Shown here one piece after another: positions 23,646 to 31,367 of a stretch of DNA of 64,000 nucleotides; position 1 is the stretch's first letter; each line of letters begins with the position of its first letter. Made by a program: the position numbers and the translations under genes. Source of the stretch: Clostridiales bacterium (GTDB taxonomy: Bacteria > Bacillota > Clostridia > Oscillospirales > Oscillospiraceae). Location: assembly GCA_004557655.1 (NCBI GenBank), contig SFGJ01000006.1, positions 21,288-85,287 of the forward strand, written 5' to 3'. The notes below the pieces were generated by a model. It was not told where the DNA came from and ran no database searches. It saw only the letters and a program-made list of their open reading frames with translations.

Positions 23646-25040
23646 ATGGCTGTGAATATGCGTCAGGATAAGAATCCCATGCCTTCTCAGGACCCCAATG
23701 TCCGCAATCATAATTTTCTGGAAGTGGCTCTGGGCTATACCGAGGAGCAGGCTCTGGACGAGGCGGCCCGGTGCCTGAACTGCAAGGCGCATCCCTGCGT
23801 CAACGGCTGCCCCGTGAATGTCCGCATTCCCGAGTTCATCCAGAAGATCCTGGAGAAGGATTACGAGGGCGCCTATCAGGTGATCCACCAGACCAGCTCC
23901 CTGCCCGCTGTGTGCGGCCGTGTGTGCCCCCAGGAGACCCAGTGCGAGATGCACTGCGTCCGGGGCAAGAAGGGCGAGGCCGTGGGTATCGGCCGCCTGG
24001 AGCGCTTCGTGGCCGACTGGCACAACGCCCACAGCACCGAGGCCCCCGAAAAGCCCCAGTCTAACGGCCATAAGGTGGCTGTGGTAGGCTCCGGCCCTGC
24101 CGGCCTCACCTGCGCCGGCGACCTGGCCAAGAAGGGCTACGATGTCACCGTGTACGAGGCCCTGCATCTGGCCGGCGGCGTGCTGGTGTACGGCATCCCC
24201 GAGTTCCGTCTGCCCAAGACCATCGTGCAGAAGGAAGTGGACGGACTGAAGGCTATGGGCGTGAAGGTGGAGACCAACATCGTCGTGGGCCGCACTATCA
24301 CCATCGACGAGCTGATGGAGGAGAACGGCTTTGAGGCCGTGTTTGTAGGCTCCGGCGCAGGCCTGCCCATGTTCATGCACATCCCCGGCGAGAACCTCAA
24401 GGGCGTGTATTCCGCCAATGAGTTCCTCACCCGTATCAACCTTATGAAGGCCTATAAGCCCGACTCCGACACCCCCATCATGGACCTCAAGGGCAAGAAG
24501 GTGGCCGTTGTGGGCGGCGGCAATGTGGCCATGGATGCCGCCCGCTGCTCCAAGCGCCTGGGCGCCGAGGTGTATGTGGTGTACCGCCGCGGCATGGAGG
24601 AGCTTCCCGCCCGTCATGAGGAGGTGGAGCACGCCATCGAGGAGGGCGTCATCTTCAAGACCCTCAATAACCCCGTTCAGATCAACGGCGATGAGCAGGA
24701 CTGCGTGAAGTCCATGACCTGCATCGAGATGGAGCTGGGCGAGCCGGACGCCTCCGGCCGTCGCCGCCCCGTGGAGAAGGCCGGCAGCGAGTTCGATCTG
24801 CCTGTGGATGCCGTCATCATGTCCCTGGGCACCACCCCCAACCCCCTTATCAAGGCTACCACCAAGGGCCTGGAGGTGAACAAGAAGGGCTGCATCATCG
24901 TCAATGAGGACGGCCTCACCTCCCGTGAGGGCGTGTACGCCGGCGGCGATGCCGTCACCGGCGCTGCCACCGTCATTCTGGCCATGGGCGCCGGCAAGCT
25001 GGGTGCCAAGTCCATTGACGAATTCCTGAGCAAGAAGTAA
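23646..25040 (+). CDS. nfnB: NfnB/SudA large subunit, glutamate synthase small-subunit-like
   Basis: The 464-residue protein has an N-terminal region with two Cys clusters for 4Fe-4S centres (CLNCKAHPCVNGCPVN near residue 43 and VCPQETQCEMHC near 93). Two nucleotide-binding folds follow, for FAD (VAVVGSGPAGLTCAGDLA near 142) and NADPH (VAVVGGGNVAMDAARC near 287). The C-terminal YAGGDAVTGAATVILAMGAG motif is typical. Electron bifurcation between NADH/ferredoxin and NADP+ is the likely role because nfnA is adjacent. Use as a stand-alone GltA-type glutamate synthase is the alternative. Confidence 0.9.
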   Translation: MAVNMRQDKNPMPSQDPNVRNHNFLEVALGYTEEQALDEAARCLNCKAHPCVNGCPVNVRIPEFIQKILEKDYEGAYQVIHQTSSLPAVCGRVCPQETQCEMHCVRGKKGEAVGIGRLERFVADWHNAHSTEAPEKPQSNGHKVAVVGSGPAGLTCAGDLAKKGYDVTVYEALHLAGGVLVYGIPEFRLPKTIVQKEVDGLKAMGVKVETNIVVGRTITIDELMEENGFEAVFVGSGAGLPMFMHIPGENLKGVYSANEFLTRINLMKAYKPDSDTPIMDLKGKKVAVVGGGNVAMDAARCSKRLGAEVYVVYRRGMEELPARHEEVEHAIEEGVIFKTLNNPVQINGDEQDCVKSMTCIEMELGEPDASGRRRPVEKAGSEFDLPVDAVIMSLGTTPNPLIKATTKGLEVNKKGCIIVNEDGLTSREGVYAGGDAVTGAATVILAMGAGKLGAKSIDEFLSKK

Positions 25041-25055
25041 TCGGAAAATACATAA

Positions 25056-25092
25056 AAGCCGTTCCCCCGCCCATACGGGGGAACGGCTTTTT
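25056..25092. terminator. Terminator after nfnAB
   Basis: AAGCCGTTCCCCC and GGGGGAACGGCTTTTT form a strong hairpin. It can also end the convergent XRE gene. Confidence 0.9.
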
Positions 25093-25100
25093 GGTTGGGA

Positions 25101-25313
25101 TTATATGTCTGTATCCTCCGGGACATAGCGGATCACATCGGACACATCACATTGCAAAATGCGGCACAGCTCGTTGACGGTATGGAGGGTGACACTGCGG
25201 TTTTTCCGCAGGGCGTCCAGTGTGCCGGTGCTGACGCCGTAGTCACGGATCAGAGCGTATTGGCTGATCTTCTTGCGTTTCATGGTGTCCCACAGCGGGT
25301 CAAATACGATCAT
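25101..25313 (-). CDS. Small XRE/Cro-type HTH regulator
   Basis: The 70-residue protein is almost entirely an HTH domain: ISQYALIRDYGVSTGTLDALRKNRSVTLHTVNELCRIL, a Cro/C1-like fold common in clostridial small regulators. GGAGGC stands 8 bases before the chosen ATG. A 9-bp-arm palindrome lies 12 bases upstream (25325-25346), the probable operator, and a tiny membrane protein gene is divergent. This is a likely self-regulated pair. Confidence 0.82.
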   Translation of the reverse strand: MIVFDPLWDTMKRKKISQYALIRDYGVSTGTLDALRKNRSVTLHTVNELCRILQCDVSDVIRYVPEDTDI

Positions 25314-25324
25314 TGACTTCGCCT

Positions 25325-25346
25325 CCCTGTATGGTAGCATACAGGG
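25325..25346. promoter_or_regulatory. Palindromic operator between XRE regulator and small membrane protein genes
   Basis: CCCTGTATG and CATACAGGG are perfect arms around GTAG. Next to it GAATATT occurs three times (25346, 25360 and 25370). Confidence 0.6.
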
Positions 25347-25357
25347 AATATTATCTG

Positions 25358-25386
25358 TTGAATATTGCCGAATATTCGGCTATAAT
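25358..25386 (+). promoter_or_regulatory. Promoter of the small membrane protein gene
   Basis: TTGAAT (25358-25363), 17-base spacer, TATAAT (25381-25386), inside the GAATATT repeats. Confidence 0.65.
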
Positions 25387-25407
25387 CAGGAAGGGGAGGT
25401 GGAGAAT

Positions 25408-25581
25408 GTGCGAAAGATGCCCCGGTGGAAACGAGAGCTTATAGGAGCGGTGACTGTAATCGCAGGGATGATTATGCTGTGGTTGATGACAGATGGTGAG
25501 GAATCGTTGGAACTTTTGGGGAGTGTTCCGTTTATGGCGTTCTTTATTTGGCTGTGCCCTGAACTATGGCAGGGGAAATAG
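25408..25581 (+). CDS. Small membrane protein of unknown function
   Basis: I do not recognise this 57-residue protein. It starts at a GTG with GGGGAGG 7 bases upstream (an in-frame ATG is at 25417), has a basic N-terminus RKMPRWKREL and two hydrophobic segments (IGAVTVIAGMIMLWLM and VPFMAFFIWLCPEL). It has its own promoter and faces the XRE regulator gene across the palindrome. Confidence 0.55.
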   Translation: MRKMPRWKRELIGAVTVIAGMIMLWLMTDGEESLELLGSVPFMAFFIWLCPELWQGK

Positions 25582-25666
25582 CGAGAGCTATGGCGCAGCG
25601 GCATTGCGGGGCGTCCGGGGGGCGGCTTCTCCGGCAGCGTAACAAGGGGTGCGGTGCAAAACAGGC

Positions 25667-25732
25667 GGCGGGCCGCATGGGGGCCCGCCCTACGTAGATG
25701 CTTACTTATCGTCGGCGGGGTGAGGGCACCCC
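25667..25732. repeat. Two GC-rich hairpins of an intergenic repeat type
   Basis: In the 222-base space before coaX, GGCGGGCC/GGCCCGCC (25667-25689) and GGGGTG/CACCCC (25717-25732) are hairpins, each followed within a few bases by CCTACG. This looks like the short palindromic repeats dispersed in related genomes, but copy number cannot be tested here. No gene is visible. Confidence 0.4.
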
Positions 25733-25764
25733 ATCCTACGGGAATAGGGCAAGGCAGAGAGACG

Positions 25765-25794
25765 AAAAGGCCCGGAGGAAACTCCGGGACTTTT
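25765..25794 (-). terminator. Terminator of coaX
   Basis: CCCGGAG (25771-25777) and CTCCGGG (25782-25788), followed by CCTTTT on the minus strand. Confidence 0.75.
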
Positions 25795-25803
25795 CACAAC
25801 TAA

Positions 25804-26568
25804 TTATTTTTCACAATTCATCCGGTAGATCAGCTCCATGCCACGCAGCAGCAGACTCTCGTCATAGATGAAATCCCTGCGGCAATGGGGTACGATGCAG
25901 CCTGCTAAGCCCCCGGTGGCGATGAGGGTGCATTTTTCCCCCAGCTCTGCCTCGAACCGGTCTGCCAGACCGTCCATCATAGCGGCGGCACCAAACACGG
26001 CTCCACTTTGAATGGACTCCAGCGCTGTGCCGCAGATGGCCCGGGGAGGCGCTTGCACGGGTACGGAGGGCAGCTGCGCCGTGCCGGAAAACAGGGCGTT
26101 TATCCCCAGCCTTACACCGGGAAGAATGGCTCCGCCTATGTAGCGGCGGTCCTTATCAACCACAGTGACGGTGGTGGCGGTACCCATGTCGTAAATGATG
26201 GCCGGCAGGGGGTATTCCGCTGCTGCCGCCGCGTCCGCCGCCAGAATGTCCGCGCCCAATGTGTCCGCCTCCGCAATGGCCAGGGTCAGACCGGATTCGG
26301 AGGCGGGGGAGATGACATAGGGGGTAAGGCCCGTGAGCTCCCTCGTTACCCGGCTCATGACCGGCACCAGCTCCGGCACAACGGAGCAGAGCACGGCTCC
26401 GTCCACCACGGACAGGTCGACCTTCTCCCGGCTGAACAGCTCCGCCACCTGGGGCAGATATTCCTCCGCCGAGCGGTCGGGCATGGTTTCCAGCCGATGG
26501 AGCTTGCGCTCACTGCCGGAGAGACTAAAAACAATGTTGGAGTTTCCTATGTCAATGGTCAGCAGCAT
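25804..26568 (-). CDS. coaX: Type III pantothenate kinase
   Basis: The 254-residue ASKHA-fold kinase catalyses the first step of CoA synthesis from pantothenate. The phosphate motif LLTIDIGNSNIVFSL is at the N-terminus, GADILAADAAAA near residue 103, and IIYDMGTATTVTVVDKDRRYIGGAILPG at about 120-150. ATGGLA is near 216. These match the CoaX family in order and spacing. The linked ECF S-component upstream is probably its substrate importer, so pantothenate would be imported and then trapped by phosphorylation. Confidence 0.94.
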   Translation of the reverse strand: MLLTIDIGNSNIVFSLSGSERKLHRLETMPDRSAEEYLPQVAELFSREKVDLSVVDGAVLCSVVPELVPVMSRVTRELTGLTPYVISPASESGLTLAIAEADTLGADILAADAAAAAEYPLPAIIYDMGTATTVTVVDKDRRYIGGAILPGVRLGINALFSGTAQLPSVPVQAPPRAICGTALESIQSGAVFGAAAMMDGLADRFEAELGEKCTLIATGGLAGCIVPHCRRDFIYDESLLLRGMELIYRMNCEK

Positions 26569-26584
26569 ACGGCCTCACCGTTCC

Positions 26585-27154
26585 TTACTCTTTCTTCCCG
26601 ATATGGATGAGTCGGGAGATCACCGGAGCCAGCACCACGTTCACGCCGATCTCCAGCAGGAAATTGGTGCCCGCCAGGCCCAGGATCATGTAGGCGCCGG
26701 CGTTCTCATAGCCCAGAGCCTCGGCCCAACCCCTGAGGGTGTCCATAAAGAACAGCAGGCAGCCCAGCAGGAACACGCCCGTGTTCACCACGGGGCAGAC
26801 GACGGCGGCAAGAATGATAGCCGCCCACTTGCTTTTTTTGCTCAGAGCCGTGTACACAAGTCCGGCAATAAGGCCGCACAGCGTACCTTTCACCAGAACC
26901 GTTGCCACAGTGCCCAGAGGACTGATGGCCAGGAAATCCGCCGCCTGACCGGCAACCAGGATCGCCGCGCCGGACATAAGGCCCAGCCACGCGCCGACCT
27001 TCCAGCCGTACACGGCGGCGCCTACCACAATGGGCACCAGGGACACGTTGATGTTGAGGGGCCCGATCTTGAAGGCACCGCCCAAAAATTGCAGCACCAG
27101 CACGATGGCGGTGAACACACCTGCGCCCACCATGTTCTTTGTTTTCTGATTCAC
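26585..27154 (-). CDS. ECF transporter S-component, probably for pantothenate
   Basis: The 189-residue integral membrane protein has six hydrophobic segments and the S-component outline, with VGAGVFTAIVLVLQFLGGAFKIGPLNINVSL pieces at the N-terminus and an AxxxA-like first helix for contact with the T subunit. It is co-directional with and 16 bases ahead of coaX. This linkage, and not a specific motif, suggests pantothenate (PanT-like). Another vitamin is possible. The ATPase and T subunits must be encoded elsewhere. Confidence 0.75.
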   Translation of the reverse strand: MNQKTKNMVGAGVFTAIVLVLQFLGGAFKIGPLNINVSLVPIVVGAAVYGWKVGAWLGLMSGAAILVAGQAADFLAISPLGTVATVLVKGTLCGLIAGLVYTALSKKSKWAAIILAAVVCPVVNTGVFLLGCLLFFMDTLRGWAEALGYENAGAYMILGLAGTNFLLEIGVNVVLAPVISRLIHIGKKE

Positions 27155-27227
27155 TTTTCAAACCTCCTGCTGCCGCTCCGGCTGATCCGGATGCGGCGCA
27201 TATTTCGGCATACTGGATGCCGAGGGC

Positions 27228-27256
27228 ATTTTACCCTATGCGGGGAAAAAATGCAA
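27228..27256 (-). promoter_or_regulatory. Promoter of the ECF S-component-coaX operon
   Basis: Minus strand TTGCAT (27251-27256), 17-base spacer, TAAAAT (27228-27233), about 70 bases before the start codon. Confidence 0.65.
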
Positions 27257-27280
27257 GATACTTTTTCGCTCTCTACGGGA

Positions 27281-27324
27281 AAACCTATGAAGGCCGCCTT
27301 TTATAAGGCGGCCTTCATAGGTTT
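27281..27324. repeat. Perfect 20-bp inverted repeat, unassigned
   Basis: The arm beginning AAACCTATGAAGG (27281-27300) is exactly complementary to 27305-27324, with a 4-base TTAT loop. No T run follows in either direction. The hairpin lies in the 377-base space between the divergent ECF and LysR genes. The rest of that space holds their promoters. Confidence 0.8.
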
Positions 27325-27463
27325 GAGGATAGAAAGGAAAAGCAATTCATGTTGGAGAATTACTATGCCTAATATACTCCGCCGCAAAGCTCTTGTAAAG
27401 TGACATATGTTCATTTTTATATTAGAGTATGTCATGGATAAATGGAAAGTGTTGCAAATGCTA

Positions 27464-27492
27464 TTGTAAATCCATTGGCATTGCGGTATAAC
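27464..27492 (+). promoter_or_regulatory. Promoter of the LysR-DUF2156 operon
   Basis: TTGTAA (27464-27469), 17-base spacer, TATAAC (27487-27492). Confidence 0.5.
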
Positions 27493-27531
27493 ATAATATA
27501 TGTCATAGTTTCATGGTAAGGGGGGCGGCAA

Positions 27532-28398
27532 ATGGATACCAAAAAGCTGGAGGCGCTGGCTATGGCGGTACGCATGGGCAGCTTTACCAGGGCGGCGGAG
27601 GCACTGGGATACACCCAGTCGGGCCTGACCCATATGATGAACAGTCTGGAAAAGGACATCGGCTTTGCACTGCTGGTACGAGACCGCACCGGCATCCGTC
27701 TTACTGCCGCGGGAGAGCGTGTGTTTCCGATGATACAGGATGTGCTGCGCTCCGGAGAGATTTTGGAGCAGGAGATCCGCCGCATCAATATCCGCCGGGA
27801 GGAGACCATCCGGGTGGCGGCATACGCCAGCATCGCCATGCACTGGCTGCCGGAGATCATCCAGCGGTTTCGGGACAACCACCCGGATGTGACGGTGGAT
27901 ATTCAGATGGGAAGCGTGGAGGAGGTCTATCGCTGGGTCCGGGAGGACAAGGTGGATATGTGCTTCGCTTCCCGGCAGGAGGGGATCAATCTGGAGTGGA
28001 CGCACCTGCGGGACGATCCCCTGCTGGTCATTCTGCCGCCGGACTACGATCTGCGGGGCCGCGATAGCCTGCATATCCGCTGCCTGCAGGGAATGGACTT
28101 TCTCATGCCTTCGTTGGGCTTCCATTTGGATATTATGCGGGCCTTGGGCGATGTGCAGCCCAACATCCGGGAGACACAGGTCAGCGACAGCGTCATCATC
28201 TCCATGGTGGAGCACGGCCTGGGGGTCAGCGTCCTGTCGGAGCTGGTGCTGAAAGGCCGGCGAGATAATGTGGTGGCGGTGCCTATGGATCCGCCTGCCG
28301 TGCGGGAGCTGGGCATTGCCGTACGGTCGAAGAAAGAGCTGCGCCCCATGGCCCGGCGATTCATCACCGAGGCAAGGGAGATACTGGAGAGTATTTGA
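27532..28398 (+). CDS. LysR family transcriptional regulator
   Basis: The 288-residue protein has an N-terminal winged HTH (KLEALAMAVRMGSFTRAAEALGYTQSGLTHMMNSLEK pieces, residues 4-40). An effector-binding domain with a periplasmic-binding fold follows from about residue 90 (RVAAYASIAMHWLPEIIQRF). LysR proteins usually regulate a nearby gene after binding a small molecule. Here the next gene starts 1 base after the stop, which makes the DUF2156-GNAT protein a partner in one transcript. The effector is unknown. Confidence 0.9.
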   Translation: MDTKKLEALAMAVRMGSFTRAAEALGYTQSGLTHMMNSLEKDIGFALLVRDRTGIRLTAAGERVFPMIQDVLRSGEILEQEIRRINIRREETIRVAAYASIAMHWLPEIIQRFRDNHPDVTVDIQMGSVEEVYRWVREDKVDMCFASRQEGINLEWTHLRDDPLLVILPPDYDLRGRDSLHIRCLQGMDFLMPSLGFHLDIMRALGDVQPNIRETQVSDSVIISMVEHGLGVSVLSELVLKGRRDNVVAVPMDPPAVRELGIAVRSKKELRPMARRFITEAREILESI

Positions 28399-28399
28399 T

Positions 28400-29794
28400 A
28401 TGAACTTTGAACCTGTAACGCCGCGGAACGCGGCAAAACTCAGACCCTATTATGCGCAATGTGACTACCGCCTGTGCGAGTACTCCGTGGGCGTGAAGCT
28501 CATGTGGGGCGGCGTGCTGCACCCGGCCTTCTGCGAAGCGGCGGGCTGTCTCATCGTCCGCAACGAGATCGACGGGCGCTGTCAGTTCGATTTTCCGGTG
28601 CCCGGCCCGGAGGGGGATGTGGAGGCGGCCTTGACGCTTCTGGAAAAATACTGCTCGGAGCAGGGAATACGCCCCATCATCTCCGTGGTGCCGGAGCAGG
28701 AGGCAAACAGGCTGTTTCTGCGCTATCCGGTGGTGAAGCTCACCAACGAGCGGCCGTGGAAGGACTATATCTACCGCCGGGAGGATCTGGCGCAGTTTGC
28801 CGGCCGCCGATACAGCGGCCAGAGAAACCACATCAATAAGTTCCGCAAGCAATGCCCCGATGCTGCGTATGTTTCCCTTTCTGCGGCGGACAAGCCGCTT
28901 TTAGAGCGGTTCTGGCGGGACTATGGCATGGAATTTTCCAAGGAAAGTGCCGTTGCCCAAAGTGAGCTGCGTCTGGCTAAGGAGATGCTGCGGCAGCTTG
29001 ACAGCGGTTGGTTTATTGCCGGAGGTCTGCTCCATGGGGGACGGCTGGTGGCCGTCAGCATGGGGGAAAAATGCGGCAGCACCATGCAGGTGCATATCGA
29101 GAAAGCCCTGTACTCCTGTCCCGGGGCGTACCCGGCCATGGTGCAGGAGTTTGCCCGGCACTGCGGCGAGGAGGTACAGTGGATGAACCGGGAGGATGAT
29201 GCCCGGGACAAGGGGCTGCGCACCTCCAAAATGCAGTATCTCCCGGCCATGCTGGGGGCCAAGCTGTGCTTCGAGGTGGGCAGTGAATTGGACCGCCTGC
29301 GTAAGGTCCCTGTGCTGCACTCCCCGCGTCTGCGGCTGGATGCCCTGCGGGAGGAGGATCGGGCGGCATATAACGCTTTGTGCCTGGATGAGGACCGCAA
29401 CCGCCTGTGGGGATACGACTGGCGTAAGGACTATGACGGCCGCCCTATAGACGAGTATTTTCTGTCGGTTGCGCAGGAGGATTTCTGCCGGCGGCGGTGC
29501 GTGAATTTCGCGGTGCGGCTGGGGGAGGCGTGCATCGGCGAAGCGGTGCTGTACAATCCGGACTGGCGGGGCGGCATGGAGCTGGGCTGCCGCATCGCGC
29601 CGGAGTATGCCGGCCACGGCTATGGCCGGGAGGCCTTCGCGGCGGCGGCGGAGTGGGCCCTGTACGGCCTGGGACTTGCCCGGGTGGTGGCCAAGTGCTT
29701 CAAGGAGAACGCGGCTTCCTGCAAAATGCTGGATTTTTCCATGAGGAAAACCGGCGAGGACGAGAACTATTTCTATTTTGAAAAGACCATATAA
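28400..29794 (+). CDS. DUF2156-GNAT fusion protein
   Basis: The 464-residue protein joins two acyltransferase-like domains. Residues 1-290 match DUF2156 (the C-terminal catalytic domain of phosphatidylglycerol lysyltransferases), with YRREDLAQFAGRRYSGQRNHINKFRK, GGLLHGGRLVAVSMGEK and VQWMNREDDARDKGLRTSKMQYLP. Residues 305-460 are a GNAT acetyltransferase domain with ELGCRIAPEYAGHGYGREAFAAAAEWAL (acetyl-CoA loop) and VVAKCFKENAASCKML. DUF2156 domains transfer amino acids from aminoacyl-tRNA in MprF. No membrane part exists here, so the acceptor is unknown. Confidence 0.83.
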   Translation: MNFEPVTPRNAAKLRPYYAQCDYRLCEYSVGVKLMWGGVLHPAFCEAAGCLIVRNEIDGRCQFDFPVPGPEGDVEAALTLLEKYCSEQGIRPIISVVPEQEANRLFLRYPVVKLTNERPWKDYIYRREDLAQFAGRRYSGQRNHINKFRKQCPDAAYVSLSAADKPLLERFWRDYGMEFSKESAVAQSELRLAKEMLRQLDSGWFIAGGLLHGGRLVAVSMGEKCGSTMQVHIEKALYSCPGAYPAMVQEFARHCGEEVQWMNREDDARDKGLRTSKMQYLPAMLGAKLCFEVGSELDRLRKVPVLHSPRLRLDALREEDRAAYNALCLDEDRNRLWGYDWRKDYDGRPIDEYFLSVAQEDFCRRRCVNFAVRLGEACIGEAVLYNPDWRGGMELGCRIAPEYAGHGYGREAFAAAAEWALYGLGLARVVAKCFKENAASCKMLDFSMRKTGEDENYFYFEKTI

Positions 29795-29803
29795 GCGGAT
29801 GAA

Positions 29804-29836
29804 AAATGGGTCGGGCGTATGCCCGGCCCGTTTTTG
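29804..29836 (+). terminator. Terminator after the DUF2156-GNAT gene
   Basis: GGGTCGGGC (29808-29816) and GCCCGGCCC (29821-29829) followed by five T. Confidence 0.82.
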
Positions 29837-29877
29837 GCGCATACTCTCCGTGAAGTATGAAAAAACGGAGGGGCTTT

Positions 29878-31281
29878 ATGAATCGACCCTTTGACACGAA
29901 ATGCGCGCAGTTGGATGACCTGCTGGGCGTGGGCCGCAGCTTTGATATGGTGAGCCGGGAGCTGTATGTGGGGGGATGCCGGGCCAAGATGTGGGTGGTG
30001 AACGGCTACGCCAAGGACCTGCTTCTGGAGCGTACCATGGAAAAGCTGCAGGCGATCGGGACCCTGGACGGCATAAGGGATGTGGACGAGCTGCTGCGGC
30101 GGTATATCACCGTCTGCGATGCCGAAACCTGCCGGGACCGGATGCAGGCGGTGACAGGTGTCTTTTCCGGCAAGACGCTGTTGGTGGTGGAAGGGTTTGA
30201 CGGCGGCATTTTACTGGACGCCAAGACCTTTCCCACCCGTTCGGTACAGGAGCCGGATGCCGGCAAGGTGCTGCGGGGCAGCCATGACGGTTTTGTGGAG
30301 AATATCATGGAAAACGCGGCCCTTTTGCGACGCCGGATCCGTGACCCGGCCCTGACGCTGGAGAGGGTTCGGGTCAGCGGCCGTTCCAAGTGTGATGTGG
30401 CCCTGTGCTACATGGAGGGACAGGCGGATGCCAAGACCGTCTCCCGGCTCCGGGAAAAGCTGCGCCAGGCCCCGGTCCGGTCCGTGGCCATGAGTCAGGA
30501 GACCATCGCCGAGGCCATTTCCCCCAAGCAGTGGTATAACCCCTTTCCCAAGGTGCGCTATACCGAGCGCCCGGATGTGGCCACCGCCTCTGTCATGGAG
30601 GGGAGTATTCTGGTGCTGGTAGACAACACCCCGGTGGTGATGGTGCTGCCGGTGTCCCTGCTGCGGTTCAACGAGGAAATAAACGACTACTATTTCCCGC
30701 CTCTGGTGGGCACCTATCTGCGGGTGATCCGCTTTTTTGTCATGCTGCTCAATGTGATCATCACGCCTCTGTGGTACCTGCTGGCAACGGAGCCGGGAGG
30801 CCTGCGGGAGCCGTGGGATTTCCTGCTGGTGGAGGGGGACTACGCCGTGCCGCTCATCGGTCAGCTGCTGCTGGTGGAGCTGATCATTGATGTATTAAAG
30901 CTGGCGTCCTTGAACACACCCGATGTGCTGGGAAATTCCTTCAGTATGCTGGGCGCGCTGATCTTGGGCGATTTTGCGGTGCAGTCCCGCTGGCTGGTGC
31001 CGGAGGTGCTGGTTTATATGGCCTTCGTGGCGGTGAGCAATTTCGCCCAGCACAGCTTTGAAATGGGCTACGCCTGCAAGCTTTGCCGCATGGCCCTGGT
31101 GCTGCTGGCCTTTGCGTTTCGGTGGTGGGGCTTCGGTATCGGCCTTGCGGGCGTGCTGGTGCTCATAGCCACCACCAAGCCGGCGGTGGGTCGGGGATAC
31201 CTCTACCCCCTCATACCCTGGAATGGAAAAGCGCTGCGCGCGTTGCTGCTGCGCCGTCCCGCCGGAAAAAACAACACATAA
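29878..31281 (+). CDS. GerA/SpoVAF-type spore germination protein
   Basis: The 467-residue protein is a GerA-family membrane protein. A soluble N-terminal half carries VVEGFDGGILLDAKTFPTRSVQEPDAGKVLRG pieces and VRVSGRSKCDVALCYMEG. A half with about four membrane segments follows, starting at SILVLVDNTPVVMVLPVSLLRF. The DYYFPPLVGTYLRVIRFFVM motif and overall length resemble SpoVAF more than the nutrient receptors GerAA/GerBA. It would act in the spore inner membrane with the SpoVA calcium-dipicolinate channel, but no spoVA genes are in the window. The ATG at 29878 is preceded by CGGAGGGG; another lies at 29857. Confidence 0.82.
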   Translation: MNRPFDTKCAQLDDLLGVGRSFDMVSRELYVGGCRAKMWVVNGYAKDLLLERTMEKLQAIGTLDGIRDVDELLRRYITVCDAETCRDRMQAVTGVFSGKTLLVVEGFDGGILLDAKTFPTRSVQEPDAGKVLRGSHDGFVENIMENAALLRRRIRDPALTLERVRVSGRSKCDVALCYMEGQADAKTVSRLREKLRQAPVRSVAMSQETIAEAISPKQWYNPFPKVRYTERPDVATASVMEGSILVLVDNTPVVMVLPVSLLRFNEEINDYYFPPLVGTYLRVIRFFVMLLNVIITPLWYLLATEPGGLREPWDFLLVEGDYAVPLIGQLLLVELIIDVLKLASLNTPDVLGNSFSMLGALILGDFAVQSRWLVPEVLVYMAFVAVSNFAQHSFEMGYACKLCRMALVLLAFAFRWWGFGIGLAGVLVLIATTKPAVGRGYLYPLIPWNGKALRALLLRRPAGKNNT

Positions 31282-31307
31282 AATATGTGGACACAAGGCC
31301 GTTTTGC

Positions 31308-31336
31308 TTGCTTGCGAAGCGGCTTTGTGCTATGAT
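31308..31336 (+). promoter_or_regulatory. Promoter of the HAD-MFS-GDPD-rsmD-coaD operon
   Basis: TTGCTT (31308-31313), 17-base spacer, TATGAT (31331-31336). Confidence 0.6.
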
Positions 31337-31367
31337 AGGGTAAATTGCAAGGCGGCGGAGGGATGGC

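Noticed and set aside
25582..25803. GC-rich intergenic stretch considered as an RNA gene or CRISPR remnant
   Set aside because: Only two hairpins with CCTACG tails; no regular repeats with spacers and no tRNA or rRNA features.
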